Of a DNA stretch of 39,770 nt, positions 1-6,129 are shown piece by piece. Made by a program: the position numbers and the translations under genes. The stretch lies in assembly GCA_036567985.1 (NCBI GenBank), contig DATCTK010000064.1, positions 1 to 39,770 on the forward strand, given 5' to 3'. Origin of the DNA: SZUA-229 sp036567985. Lineage in GTDB: Bacteria > Pseudomonadota > Gammaproteobacteria > SZUA-229. The notes beneath the pieces are model-generated. The model was not told where the DNA came from. It worked only from the letters and a program-made list of their open reading frames with translations, and did not search any database. Position 1 is the first letter of the stretch. Every line of letters starts with the position of its first letter.

Positions 1-111
1 CCCGGCCATTCAGTCAACCACTCGGCCACCTCTCTATAAAACGTGCTTTTTATTGCTGCGTTTGAGTGCATCACACTCTGAACTAACGGCGCCCGCAACG
101 TGCGCCTTATT

Positions 112-189
112 CGGTGCGTCCTGCACCTCACCCCTTCGGGGTCATGGTCGAAAGGCGGACCATGCTCTGAATGGCTCCCGGCCATTCAG
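112..189 (-). mobile_element. tRNA-associated hairpin element, copy in tRNA-Ser
   Basis: Read on the minus strand, this 78-bp insert follows GGTTGA of a tRNA-Ser D-loop. It holds a hairpin CTGAATGGC/GCCATTCAG (167-189) around the loop CGGGA, then a CATGGTC/GACCATG hairpin (143-164), then CCCCGAAGGGG (131-141), then a GGTGC/GCACC hairpin with AGGA in the loop (113-127). After it the sequence continues AATAAGGCGCACG, which resembles the rest of a tRNA-Ser D arm. The order and loops match the inserts at 5418, 5779, 14980 and 15223. A second copy runs off the left edge (1-13), and a variant of the last hairpin (CGGGTCTTGCCCG) is at 286-298. It has no coding capacity. Confidence 0.7.
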
Positions 190-211
190 TCAACCACTCG
201 GCCACCTCTCT
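190..211 (-). pseudogene. tRNA-Ser 5' fragment (second at 14-35)
   Basis: On the minus strand AGAGAGGTGGCCGAGTGG followed by TTGA has the acceptor 5' strand, U8 and D-arm pattern typical of bacterial tRNA-Ser. The sequence then enters the hairpin element instead of an anticodon arm, so no tRNA can be made from it. The same fragment recurs at 14-35. The isoacceptor cannot be named because the anticodon is absent. Confidence 0.65.
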
Positions 212-451
212 ATAAACGTGCTTTTATTGCTGCGTTTGAGTGCATCGCACTCTGAGCTAACGGCGCCAGCAGCGTGCGCCTTATTCGGGTCTTGCCCGAA
301 AGGCTGGGGATTCTAGCACAAAGTTTTGTGAAGCATGAATGTTTGTCGAGATTTTTTATGGCCGGGCAGGGTGCCTGGTTCGCAGGCAGACCGGGCGCTG
401 TCTGGGCCGGTCTGGTCGCTGCCGGGTTGTCGGCTTAATGTGTTGCCGCGG

Positions 452-646
452 TTATTTCTGCGGGGTTTTGCAGGTATTGATGCCGAGCAGTGAATAGGCC
501 GGGCAAATTCCGATAATGGCGGTTACCAGGGGAATTATGCCGATCAGTCCCCACATTGTTTGCGGGCCGACAAACACCAGTGAGAGGAGGATCAGTCCGA
601 AAATGGCGCGGAGTGCGCGGTCGATATTGCCTGTGTTTGTTTTCAT
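452..646 (-). CDS. Small DUF2892/YgaP-like inner-membrane protein
   Basis: A 64-residue protein starting MKTNTGNIDRALR, a start typical of the DUF2892 family of small membrane proteins (relatives of the C-terminal membrane part of YgaP). Two hydrophobic segments fill about residues 15-50, and a Cys near the end of the second and another near the C-terminus (INTCK) match the family pattern. I chose the ATG at 646 because AAAGG lies 8 nt upstream; an in-frame GTG nine bases earlier overlaps that ribosome-binding site. The gene is monocistronic and points away from the 4.5S RNA gene. The function of stand-alone members is not established; membrane location is inferred from hydrophobicity. Confidence 0.75.
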   Translation of the reverse strand: MKTNTGNIDRALRAIFGLILLSLVFVGPQTMWGLIGIIPLVTAIIGICPAYSLLGINTCKTPQK

Positions 647-843
647 TTGTGTCACCTTTGCTGTTTAGCGTGCTTGGGTTATGTTTACCTGTTTATTCCG
701 CTTTGATACTTCCAGTCTAGCTGGGTTCAGGAATGATTTTCAGGGAATCTAAAGTAGATCGGTTTATGGTGTATTAGTTCAAGCTAATATTTATTGATGT
801 GAATCCACTTTAGTATCATCAGAGCACATATCTGCCGGGTTAC

Positions 844-872
844 TTGAATCCCGTGTCCAAAGCCCGCATAAT
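844..872 (+). promoter_or_regulatory. Sigma-70 promoter for 4.5S RNA
   Basis: TTGAAT (844-849) and CATAAT (867-872) are separated by 17 bp, a good sigma-70 match. A C-rich stretch follows the -10 box, as at many growth-rate-controlled stable-RNA promoters. The mature RNA begins about 25 nt downstream of the -10 box, which implies a short 5' leader removed by processing, as known for E. coli 4.5S RNA. Confidence 0.65.
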
Positions 873-896
873 CGCCCCCCTGTTTTACCTCGTTAT

Positions 897-1011
897 GGTG
901 ACCTGTGTGGGTTCCCCCGCGACGATTAGCTGTAAACTCCGCCAGGCCCGGAAGGGAGCAACGGTAGCAGTGACATCGGGCGCCGGGGTGTGGCTCATGC
1001 AGGCCGCCACC
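897..1011 (+). ncRNA. ffs: 4.5S signal recognition particle RNA
   Basis: The bacterial SRP RNA is a long hairpin that binds Ffh and directs membrane-protein nascent chains to FtsY. The apical part CCAGGCCCGGAAGGGAGCA holds the conserved CCGGAAGG tetraloop region and the internal-loop AGCA. The GTTCCCCCGC arm at 911-920 pairs with GCCGGGGTGTGG at 981-992, and the ends GGTG.. and ..CCACC close the helix. The length of about 115 nt matches the E. coli RNA (114 nt). It lies just before dnaX, an order found in many gammaproteobacteria. Exact ends are estimated from helix closure. Confidence 0.93.
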
Positions 1012-1168
1012 CACGGTTTATCTCACTCCACTGTTATTCCCGAATATCCTGTTCATATCGTGTAGCCAAACGCTCAAGCGATTAATTTAGAATGATAAGC
1101 CTGTAATCTCAAAGCCTGCACATGCTAAACTTGCTTCTTTTTACAACCAGTCAGATGATCAGTATTTC

Positions 1169-2875
1169 ATGAGCTATCAGGTACTTGCGCGAAAATGGCG
1201 GCCCGGCAATTTCACCGAAATGGTGGGTCAGGAACATATCCTGCGTGCCCTGATTAATGCACTGGATGAAGACCGTCTGCACCATGCCTATCTGTTTACC
1301 GGCACCCGCGGCGTGGGTAAAACCACCGTGGCGCGTATCTTTGCCAAATCATTGAATTGCGAAACCGGCATTACCTCCAAACCCTGTGGTGTCTGCGCGG
1401 CCTGCAAGGACATTGCCGATGGGCGATTTATTGACCTGATTGAAGTGGATGCAGCCTCCCGTACCAAGGTCGAGGACACCCGTGAACTGCTGGACAATGT
1501 GCAGTATGCGCCGACCCACGGCCGCTTCAAGGTTTATCTGATCGACGAGGTGCACATGCTCTCCGGGCACAGTTTCAATGCGCTGTTAAAAACCCTGGAA
1601 GAGCCACCACCCCATGTAAAATTCCTGCTGGCCACCACCGATCCGCAGAAATTGCCGGTGACTATCCTCTCACGCTGTCTGCAGTTCAATCTAAAGCGCA
1701 TGCCATTGCCGCTGATTGAAGGGCATTTAAAACATATTCTCGAGCAGGAATCGGTTGCCTTTGATGAGGCCTCAATCCGTCTGCTGGCTCACGGTGCTGA
1801 TGGCTCGATGCGTGACGCGCTGAGCCTGATGGATCAGGCCATTGCCTTTGGTGGTGGCAAGCTGGAGCAGGCTGAAGTGCAGGCGATGCTGGGCACGGTA
1901 TCCCGTGACCGGGTGATGAAAATTCTGCAGGCGCTGGTAGCTGGTGATGCCTCTGCAGTAATGCGCTATGTGGCCGAGCTGTCAGATCTGTCACCGGATT
2001 ACGCCAGTGTGCTGGCGGAACTGCTGGCGATGCTGCACCAGATGGCGCTGGCACAGAAAGTGCCGGATGCGGTGGATGAAAACCTGCTGGACCGCGAGGC
2101 ATTGCAGCAGCTGGCGACCCAGGTGAGCAGCGAAGATATCCAGCTGTTCTATCAGGTGGGGCTGCTGGGACGGCGCGATCTGCCACTGGCACCGGACCCG
2201 CGCAGTGGCCTGGAAATGGCACTGCTGCGAATGCTGGCATTTAAACCAAGTATGGCCAGTGCCGCGGTTGCAGCACCTGCGGCTGGCAATGCAGGTGGGA
2301 ATGCTGCAGCGGCACAGGCTCAACAAACTCAGGCTCAACAAACTCAGGCTCAACAAACTCAGGTTCAACACACTCAGACGCCTCAAACACCGGCACAGGC
2401 AACATCAGCAGCACCTGCAAGTCCGGCTGGAATGGCATCGCCAGCCCCGGCACAACAACCAGCAGCCCAGGCAACGTCTGCACCACTTAAACTGGACAAT
2501 AACTGGGCCGGGCTGGTCGAGGCAATGAGCCTGCGCGGCATGGTGAAACAGCTGGCGGTGAATTGCACATTAAAAGAAAAGAGTGCCACTGAAGTGCAGC
2601 TGATTTTAAGCAAGGAGAAAGAGCAGCTGCTAACCCCTGGCCTGCAGGCCAAGTTGCAGGATGCGCTGTGCAATGGCCTGCAACAGACACTCAAATTAAA
2701 GATCAGCCTGGGTGTGTCCGACACCGAATCACCGGCACAGACCGAGGCTCGAACCCAGGCGGAGCGCCAGCAGTCTGCGGAGCAATCAATTGAACGGGAC
2801 CCGATGGTGCAGGCGCTGAAAGAGAACTTTAATGCCCAGCTGGTGCCCAATTCAGTTAAACCGGTGGATCAGTGA
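1169..2875 (+). CDS. dnaX: DNA polymerase III subunit tau (gamma/tau)
   Basis: Clamp-loader ATPase that loads the beta clamp and, as tau, links polymerase cores to DnaB helicase. Residues 45-52 (GTRGVGKT) are Walker A; D126-E127 in KVYLIDEVH are Walker B; C64, C73, C76 and C79 form the zinc module; ILSRC is the sensor-1/arginine region. A low-complexity linker at about residues 365-435 carries four 15-bp DNA repeats, followed by a tau-specific C-terminal domain to residue 568. The start MSYQVLARKWRP is the family's usual N-terminus. I see no A-rich slippery heptamer at the position where E. coli makes gamma by frameshifting. It is followed by ybaB and recR. Confidence 0.97.
   Translation: MSYQVLARKWRPGNFTEMVGQEHILRALINALDEDRLHHAYLFTGTRGVGKTTVARIFAKSLNCETGITSKPCGVCAACKDIADGRFIDLIEVDAASRTKVEDTRELLDNVQYAPTHGRFKVYLIDEVHMLSGHSFNALLKTLEEPPPHVKFLLATTDPQKLPVTILSRCLQFNLKRMPLPLIEGHLKHILEQESVAFDEASIRLLAHGADGSMRDALSLMDQAIAFGGGKLEQAEVQAMLGTVSRDRVMKILQALVAGDASAVMRYVAELSDLSPDYASVLAELLAMLHQMALAQKVPDAVDENLLDREALQQLATQVSSEDIQLFYQVGLLGRRDLPLAPDPRSGLEMALLRMLAFKPSMASAAVAAPAAGNAGGNAAAAQAQQTQAQQTQAQQTQVQHTQTPQTPAQATSAAPASPAGMASPAPAQQPAAQATSAPLKLDNNWAGLVEAMSLRGMVKQLAVNCTLKEKSATEVQLILSKEKEQLLTPGLQAKLQDALCNGLQQTLKLKISLGVSDTESPAQTEARTQAERQQSAEQSIERDPMVQALKENFNAQLVPNSVKPVDQ
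2315..2374 (+). repeat. 15-bp tandem repeat inside dnaX linker
   Basis: Four head-to-tail units of CAGGCTCAACAAACT (the fourth has two changes) encode a Gln/Thr/Ala-rich stretch, about residues 383-402, in the linker between the ATPase part and the tau C-terminal domain. Exact in-frame units suggest recent slippage expansion; copy number could vary between strains without breaking the frame. Confidence 0.9.
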
Positions 2876-2946
2876 TGTTCCGATTATCCAGTGTCGATTG
2901 ATACCCGGCTAATTTATTCATTTACACGTTATAGAGAGAAAATATT

Positions 2947-3270
2947 ATGAAAGGTGGCTTAGGCAATATGATGAAGCAGGCGCAGAAGATGCAGGCTGAT
3001 ATGCAGAAAGCGCAGGAAGAAATTGCCAATATGGAAGTCGAAGGTCAGTCCGGTGGCGGTATGGTTAAGGTGGTCATGAATGGCCGCCACGAGGTGCGCC
3101 GCGTCGAGCTGGATGACAGCCTGATGCAGGATGACAAGGAAATGATCGAAGACCTGCTGGCAGCGGCCGTTAACGATGCAGTGCGTCGCATTGAAACCGA
3201 ATCCTCGGAAAGAATGTCCAGCGTCACCGCCGGTATGAATCTGCCTGGTGGGCTCAAGCTGCCGTTCTAG
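2947..3270 (+). CDS. ybaB: YbaB/EbfC family nucleoid-associated protein
   Basis: A 107-residue member of the YbaB/EbfC family, small dimeric DNA-binding proteins associated with the nucleoid. The N-terminus MKGGLGNMMKQAQKMQADMQ is the family signature, followed by a helical region, a glycine-rich QSGGGMVKV strand and the conserved LPGGLKLPF C-terminus. Its place between dnaX and recR is the classic gammaproteobacterial arrangement. The gap of 71 bp after dnaX and a purine-rich AGAGAG upstream of ATG fit cotranscription with its own ribosome-binding site. Confidence 0.95.
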   Translation: MKGGLGNMMKQAQKMQADMQKAQEEIANMEVEGQSGGGMVKVVMNGRHEVRRVELDDSLMQDDKEMIEDLLAAAVNDAVRRIETESSERMSSVTAGMNLPGGLKLPF

Positions 3271-3348
3271 TTGCCTTATCCACCGGCAATTAACCGGGTG
3301 TTAATTGCCGGTAAGTCGATCTGCGACCACGCAGGAGATCTGGCCGAT

Positions 3349-3567
3349 ATGCAAGTGCAAACACTCAGCACCCTTTGTTGTCCTGAATGCGGTCACTGTG
3401 AAACCGAGGCCATGCCCGAGAATGCCTGTGTGTGGTTTTATGAGTGCAAGGCCTGTCATGCCCTGTTAAAACCGTTAAAGGGTGACTGCTGCGTGTTCTG
3501 TTCCTATGGGGATACGCCCTGTCCGCCGATACAGGCAGGTTCACAGTGTTGCCAGCCAGATAGTTAG
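3349..3567 (+). CDS. Cysteine-rich GDCCVxC-type small protein
   Basis: A 72-residue protein with CCPECGHC, CKAC and GDCCVFCSYGDTPCPP, a dense Cys pattern seen in small bacterial proteins annotated as GDCCVxC domain proteins and often found near metal or mercury functions. The Cys pairs suggest metal binding, possibly a zinc-ribbon fold. The chosen ATG has AGGAG about 10 nt upstream; an upstream TTG-initiated extension starting immediately after ybaB lacks this signal. It sits between ybaB and recR, a place not usual for this family, so it may be an insertion into the dnaX-ybaB-recR operon. No function can be assigned beyond probable metal binding. Confidence 0.7.
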   Translation: MQVQTLSTLCCPECGHCETEAMPENACVWFYECKACHALLKPLKGDCCVFCSYGDTPCPPIQAGSQCCQPDS

Positions 3568-3629
3568 CCTGCCGAGAGTTGCATAACACCGATTTTATTT
3601 CATATTCACTTTACGATGGTTCCCTGTTA

Positions 3630-4235
3630 ATGAGTCAGTCCCCCTTATTACTGCAACTGATTGAAGCACTGCGCTGCCTGCCCGGCGTGGGGCAAAAATC
3701 GGCGCAGCGCATGGCCTTTCATCTGCTGGAGCGTGACCGTAAGGGCGCGACCCAGCTGTCCCAGGCGCTGGAGCAGGCGGTCGAACACATCGGTCATTGC
3801 ACAGAGTGTCGTACCCTGTCGGAAAGCGATATCTGCCAGTATTGCGCCGATCCGCGCCGCATGGACGAGTTACTGTGCATAGTTGAGACCCCCTCCGATG
3901 TACTGGCGATCAACCAGGCCACCGACTTTAATGGTCGCTACTTTGTGCTGATGGGGCATCTGTCACCGCTGGACGGCATTGGCCCGGCGGAGCTGGGGCT
4001 GGATCGCCTCGAACAGCGTCTGCAGCAGGGGCTGATAAAGGAAATTATTCTGGCCACCAATCCCACGGTGGAAGGCGAGACCACCGCGCACTATATCTCG
4101 GAAATGGCGGCCGAGTACGGCGTCGAGGCCACGCGCCTGGCCCATGGCATCCCGTTGGGGGGCGAGCTGGAGTATATCGACGGCGGCACGCTGGCCCATG
4201 CCTTCAGTGGCCGGCGTCGGCTGGATAATCGCTAA
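3630..4235 (+). CDS. recR: Recombination mediator protein RecR
   Basis: RecR works with RecO and RecF to load RecA on SSB-coated gaps. The 201-residue length is standard. Residues 17-33 (LPGVGQKSAQRMAFHLL) are the helix-hairpin-helix; C57, C60, C69 and C72 form the zinc finger; a Toprim domain follows from about residue 80, with the E/D motifs in LLCIVETPSD and ATNPTVEGE. The C-terminus IDGGTLAHAF is a typical Walker-like conserved end. I chose the ATG at 3630 (MSQSPLLLQLIEALRCLPGVG) over a TTG 51 bp upstream because it matches the family N-terminus; the ribosome-binding site is weak, so translation may be coupled. Confidence 0.96.
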   Translation: MSQSPLLLQLIEALRCLPGVGQKSAQRMAFHLLERDRKGATQLSQALEQAVEHIGHCTECRTLSESDICQYCADPRRMDELLCIVETPSDVLAINQATDFNGRYFVLMGHLSPLDGIGPAELGLDRLEQRLQQGLIKEIILATNPTVEGETTAHYISEMAAEYGVEATRLAHGIPLGGELEYIDGGTLAHAFSGRRRLDNR

Positions 4236-4322
4236 AACCCGCACTCTGTCAGCCGGCTGGTCGGTTTGTGCCGACTGCGGCAAACTTTTTCCGACTAATG
4301 CTGCCTTTTTGCCGCTTTTCAT

Positions 4323-4331
4323 TGCTATAAT
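4323..4331 (+). promoter_or_regulatory. Extended -10 promoter
   Basis: TGCTATAAT is a perfect extended -10 box (TGnTATAAT), 31 bp upstream of the ATG at 4362. No good -35 box is present at 16-18 bp, which is normal for extended -10 promoters. It would drive the hypothetical gene and possibly the HIT gene. Confidence 0.5.
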
Positions 4332-4361
4332 TTTGAGCATTGTTTAAGCAAAGACCGTTTC

Positions 4362-4775
4362 ATGGAAATCGCGCTAACCGGGTTTAATCCATCTTTTACA
4401 CCCCTTGCTTCCGATGCCTCACGGCAGGGTAATCGCAACCCTGCAGACCGCAGCGGCGAACAGCGTGCCCGCGATTTACAGAACCAGCAAACCCCGCCGC
4501 GCCGGGTAGAGCGCAGTAATCAGACTGCATCCGCAAATGAAGGGCGGGTTATTGATGGTGAAGTGCTGTCATCCGCCACTTATCGACCGGATCGTCAGGG
4601 TGGTATCAGTTTTCTCACACCTTCCGCAGATCGCCAGCAAACCCCCAATGGCCAGCCGGACCCACGGCGTCTGTCGATGAACCAGGCCATTCAGAACTTC
4701 CAGCAAAACGAAGACATGGTGAGCCAGCCCAATAGCGTGCGCCAGGTTTCCGGCATTATCGATCTCTACGTCTAG
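4362..4775 (+). CDS. Hypothetical, mostly disordered protein
   Basis: A 137-residue polar protein rich in Gln, Arg, Asn, Ser and Pro, with no signal peptide, membrane segment or Cys. The C-terminal end QVSGIIDLYV and the start MEIALTGFNPSF are the only hydrophobic parts, and such a pattern (short conserved ends around a disordered middle) occurs in small uncharacterised gammaproteobacterial proteins. It has its own promoter and an ATG start, and codon use resembles its neighbours, so I think it is real. Function unknown. It lies between recR and a HIT hydrolase gene in the same direction. Confidence 0.65.
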   Translation: MEIALTGFNPSFTPLASDASRQGNRNPADRSGEQRARDLQNQQTPPRRVERSNQTASANEGRVIDGEVLSSATYRPDRQGGISFLTPSADRQQTPNGQPDPRRLSMNQAIQNFQQNEDMVSQPNSVRQVSGIIDLYV

Positions 4776-4842
4776 CGTTTGTCTCGCATCGCCGCAGTGC
4801 GTATTATCTGAAGTCTGAAACAAATAACCACAGGATATATAC

Positions 4843-5187
4843 ATGAGCGATTGCATCTTCTGCAAAATCGTCAGTGGCGACATACCCGGCGATATTGTTT
4901 ACCAGGACGATGAGGTACTGGCCTTTCGTGACCTGCAGCCACAGGCACCGGTGCATCTGCTGGTGATTCCAAAACGACACATTTCCACCATCAATGACCT
5001 GCAGGCCGATGACGCACAGCTGGTGGGCAAGTTGTATCTAACCGCAAAGCAGCTGGCGGCAGATGAAGGCATGGCAGAATCCGGCTACCGCTGCGTAATG
5101 AACTGCAATGATGATGGCGGACAAAGTGTGCACCATATTCATCTGCATGTGTTAGGTAAACGCCAGATGAACTGGCCACCGGGGTGA
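4843..5187 (+). CDS. hinT: HIT-family purine nucleoside phosphoramidase (HinT-like)
   Basis: HinT-type hydrolases cleave adenosine 5'-phosphoramidates. The 114-residue length fits. C4, C7 and H46 fit the CxxC...H set of zinc-binding members; the histidine triad is H98-I-H100-L-H102-V, with H100 the expected nucleophile in the family. HLLVIPKRHIS is the usual first conserved block, and the C-terminal MNWPPG is the family ending. AGGA lies about 7 nt ahead of the ATG. The stop codon is immediately followed by a strong hairpin. Confidence 0.95.
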   Translation: MSDCIFCKIVSGDIPGDIVYQDDEVLAFRDLQPQAPVHLLVIPKRHISTINDLQADDAQLVGKLYLTAKQLAADEGMAESGYRCVMNCNDDGGQSVHHIHLHVLGKRQMNWPPG

Positions 5188-5228
5188 GCAGAGCTGCGTT
5201 TGTACTCAATGTACAAACGCAGCTCTGC
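5188..5228 (+). other. 18-bp perfect hairpin after hinT
   Basis: Positions 5188-5205 are perfectly complementary to 5211-5228 around the loop TCAAT, starting immediately after the hinT stop codon. No T-run follows, so a classical intrinsic terminator is doubtful; an RNA-stabilising 3' hairpin or a repeat element are alternatives. Confidence 0.75.
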
Positions 5229-5260
5229 GAACGATTTAGTTGCCGTCGGCGAATACCAGC

Positions 5261-5289
5261 TTGCAATCAAACCATGCAGTCAGTAATAT
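5261..5289 (+). promoter_or_regulatory. Promoter of the tRNA-Val locus
   Basis: TTGCAA (5261-5266) and TAATAT (5284-5289) with a 17-bp spacer give a good sigma-70 promoter about 70 bp ahead of the first, broken tRNA-Val copy. I find no comparable promoter closer to the intact copy at 5558, so the transcript probably passes through the broken copy and its hairpin insert before reaching the functional tRNA. Confidence 0.5.
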
Positions 5290-5358
5290 TCACGCCTCTT
5301 CAGTACCCGTCTGCGGGTCAGTCCGGTTTCCCATACCGGGTTTATGAGGTAAATCTAC

Positions 5359-5514
5359 AGGCGCATAGCTCAGTTGGTTAGAGCACCACCTTGACATGGT
5401 GGGGGTCGGTGGTTCGACTAAATTTGCCGGGAGCAAATTTGAACATGGTGCTTTGCTTTTTAAGCGCCATGGCCCGAAGGGCGGAGGACAGGAGTCCGAC
5501 GTAATCCACTTGCG
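5359..5514 (+). pseudogene. tRNA-Val(GAC) copy interrupted in the T-loop
   Basis: Positions 5359-5417 repeat the intact tRNA-Val exactly from its 5' end to GGTTCGA in the T-loop, including the GAC anticodon. An 85-bp hairpin element then intervenes, and tRNA sequence resumes as AATCCACTTGCG (5503-5514) but ends before the acceptor 3' strand and CCA are complete. Even if the insert were removed, the acceptor stem could not form. The upstream flank (GTAAATCTAC) is also shared with the intact copy 199 bp downstream, so this is a tandem duplicate. Confidence 0.85.
5418..5502 (+). mobile_element. tRNA-associated hairpin element, Val copy 1
   Basis: An 85-bp insert in the T-loop of a tRNA-Val copy. 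Hairpin 1 is AAATTTGC/GCAAATTT with loop CGGGA (5420-5440). Hairpin 2 is ATGGTGCTT/AAGCGCCAT with a G-U pair (5445-5470). GGCCCGAAGGGC follows (5471-5482). Hairpin 3 is GGAC/GTCC with loop AGGA (5486-5497). The spacer after hairpin 1 is GAACA, as in the copy at 5779. It has no open reading frame of its own. Confidence 0.75.
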
Positions 5515-5557
5515 ATTACAGTTCGATTTATATCGAGTCTAAATGAAGTAAATCTAC

Positions 5558-5634
5558 AGGCGCATAGCTCAGTTGGTTAGAGCACCACCTTGACATGGTG
5601 GGGGTCGGTGGTTCGAATCCACTTGCGCCTACCA
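5558..5634 (+). tRNA. tRNA-Val (anticodon GAC)
   Basis: An intact cloverleaf: acceptor AGGCGCA pairs with TGCGCCT, U8-A9, D arm GCTCAGTTGGTTAGAGC, anticodon arm CCACC-TTGACAT-GGTGG with GAC at 5592-5594, a short variable loop, T arm GGTGG-TTCGAAT-CCACT, discriminator A and encoded CCA. It reads GUC/GUU valine codons. It lies between two broken copies of itself, each attached to a hairpin element. Confidence 0.97.
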
Positions 5635-5698
5635 CTTCAATCACTTCCCCTAATTAATTAGTACCCAACAAGATCAGTCCGATTGCCATTAAAATAAT

Positions 5699-5710
5699 GC
5701 GCAAGTGGAT
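5699..5710 (-). repeat. Inverted fragment of the tRNA-Val 3' end
   Basis: GCGCAAGTGGAT is the exact reverse complement of ATCCACTTGCGC from the tRNA-Val T arm and acceptor. On the minus strand the preceding bases CGGTTCTC look like a degenerate T-arm. It lies between the intact tRNA and the 3' fragment at 5906. The tRNA-Pro locus has a comparable inverted 3' end at 15154. Confidence 0.5.
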
Positions 5711-5778
5711 GAGAACCGTGGCCTTTACAGCCAGCACTACAAGTCCGGTGTTCGCTTGCTTCGAAGTCGTTGGTTCGA

Positions 5779-5905
5779 CTGGTTCGCCGGGAGCGAACCA
5801 GAACAGGCTGACGTCAGTCAGCCTGGCCCGAAGGGAATGGTGTAATGGCGATGAAATATCTGATATTTCGTCATGGTTGTTTTGATTGGGCAGGACGCCC
5901 GCCGT
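5779..5905 (+). mobile_element. tRNA-associated hairpin element, Val copy 2
   Basis: A 127-bp element between GGTTCGA and AATCCACTTGCGCC. Hairpin 1 is CTGGTTCGC/GCGAACCAG with loop CGGGA (5779-5801). GAACA leads into hairpin 2, CAGGCTGA/TCAGCCTG (5804-5825). GGCCCGAAGGG follows. An extra AT-rich hairpin, GATGAAATAT with one G-T pair, is at about 5850-5872. The terminal hairpin GGGC/GCCC has AGGAC in the loop (5888-5900). All stems differ from the copy at 5418 but are paired, and the loops are the same. Confidence 0.75.
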
Positions 5906-5924
5906 AATCCACTTGCGCCTACCA
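5906..5924 (+). pseudogene. tRNA-Val 3'-end fragment
   Basis: AATCCACTTGCGCCTACCA repeats the last 19 nt of tRNA-Val, including CCA and the following CACTTCAA. No tRNA 5' part precedes it; instead the hairpin element does. The downstream flank is a diverged copy of the sequence after the intact gene. Confidence 0.8.
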
Positions 5925-6129
5925 CTTCAAACAATCCCCCTGAACTTATTAATACCCGGTAAGAACATTCCGCTTTCTACAGCATTAATGCCCAGGCGTT
6001 TTACTTTGAGCCAAACTCAATTGTGATTTATCCCTCAATCTGGCGGGGGTAAATTTCTCATTTTGCATGCTTTGCTGTACATTCCCTGATATTCATCAAC
6101 TGATAAAAATCCAAAGCGAGTTATTTACG

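Larger units (their letters stand above)
1..288. repeat. Tandem direct repeat carrying tRNA-Ser 5' fragments
   Basis: Positions 1-114 and 177-288 are near-identical direct copies (a handful of differences, including two single-base indels) with a period of about 176 bp. On the minus strand each copy reads: end of a hairpin element, an A/T-rich stretch with a GAGTGC/GCACTC hairpin, then the 5' part of a tRNA-Ser (AGAGAGGTGGCCGAGTGG) ending at GGTTGA. The unit is best read as a tandem duplication of a tRNA-Ser upstream region plus 5' end, with a mobile-looking element at each junction. The intact tRNA-Ser, if there is one, would lie left of the window. There is no credible protein gene in 1-451. 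Confidence 0.75.

Noticed and set aside
53..316. Open frame of 87 codons across the tRNA-Ser repeats
   Set aside because: It translates the tandem repeat twice, has no ribosome-binding site and lies over tRNA fragments and hairpins.
2568..2586. A-rich stretch TTAAAAGAAAAGAGTG in dnaX considered as a frameshift site
   Set aside because: In the reading frame it does not form the A-AAA-AAG heptamer, no stop follows as in E. coli gamma, and it lies too far downstream.
5418..5502. The tRNA-Val insert considered as a self-splicing or tRNA intron
   Set aside because: The 3' exon is truncated before the acceptor strand, so removal would not restore a tRNA; 85 bp is too small for a group I or II intron.
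5697..5885. Open frame of 62 codons between the tRNA-Val copies
   Set aside because: It covers the hairpin element and the inverted tRNA fragment; there is no ribosome-binding site or protein-like composition.
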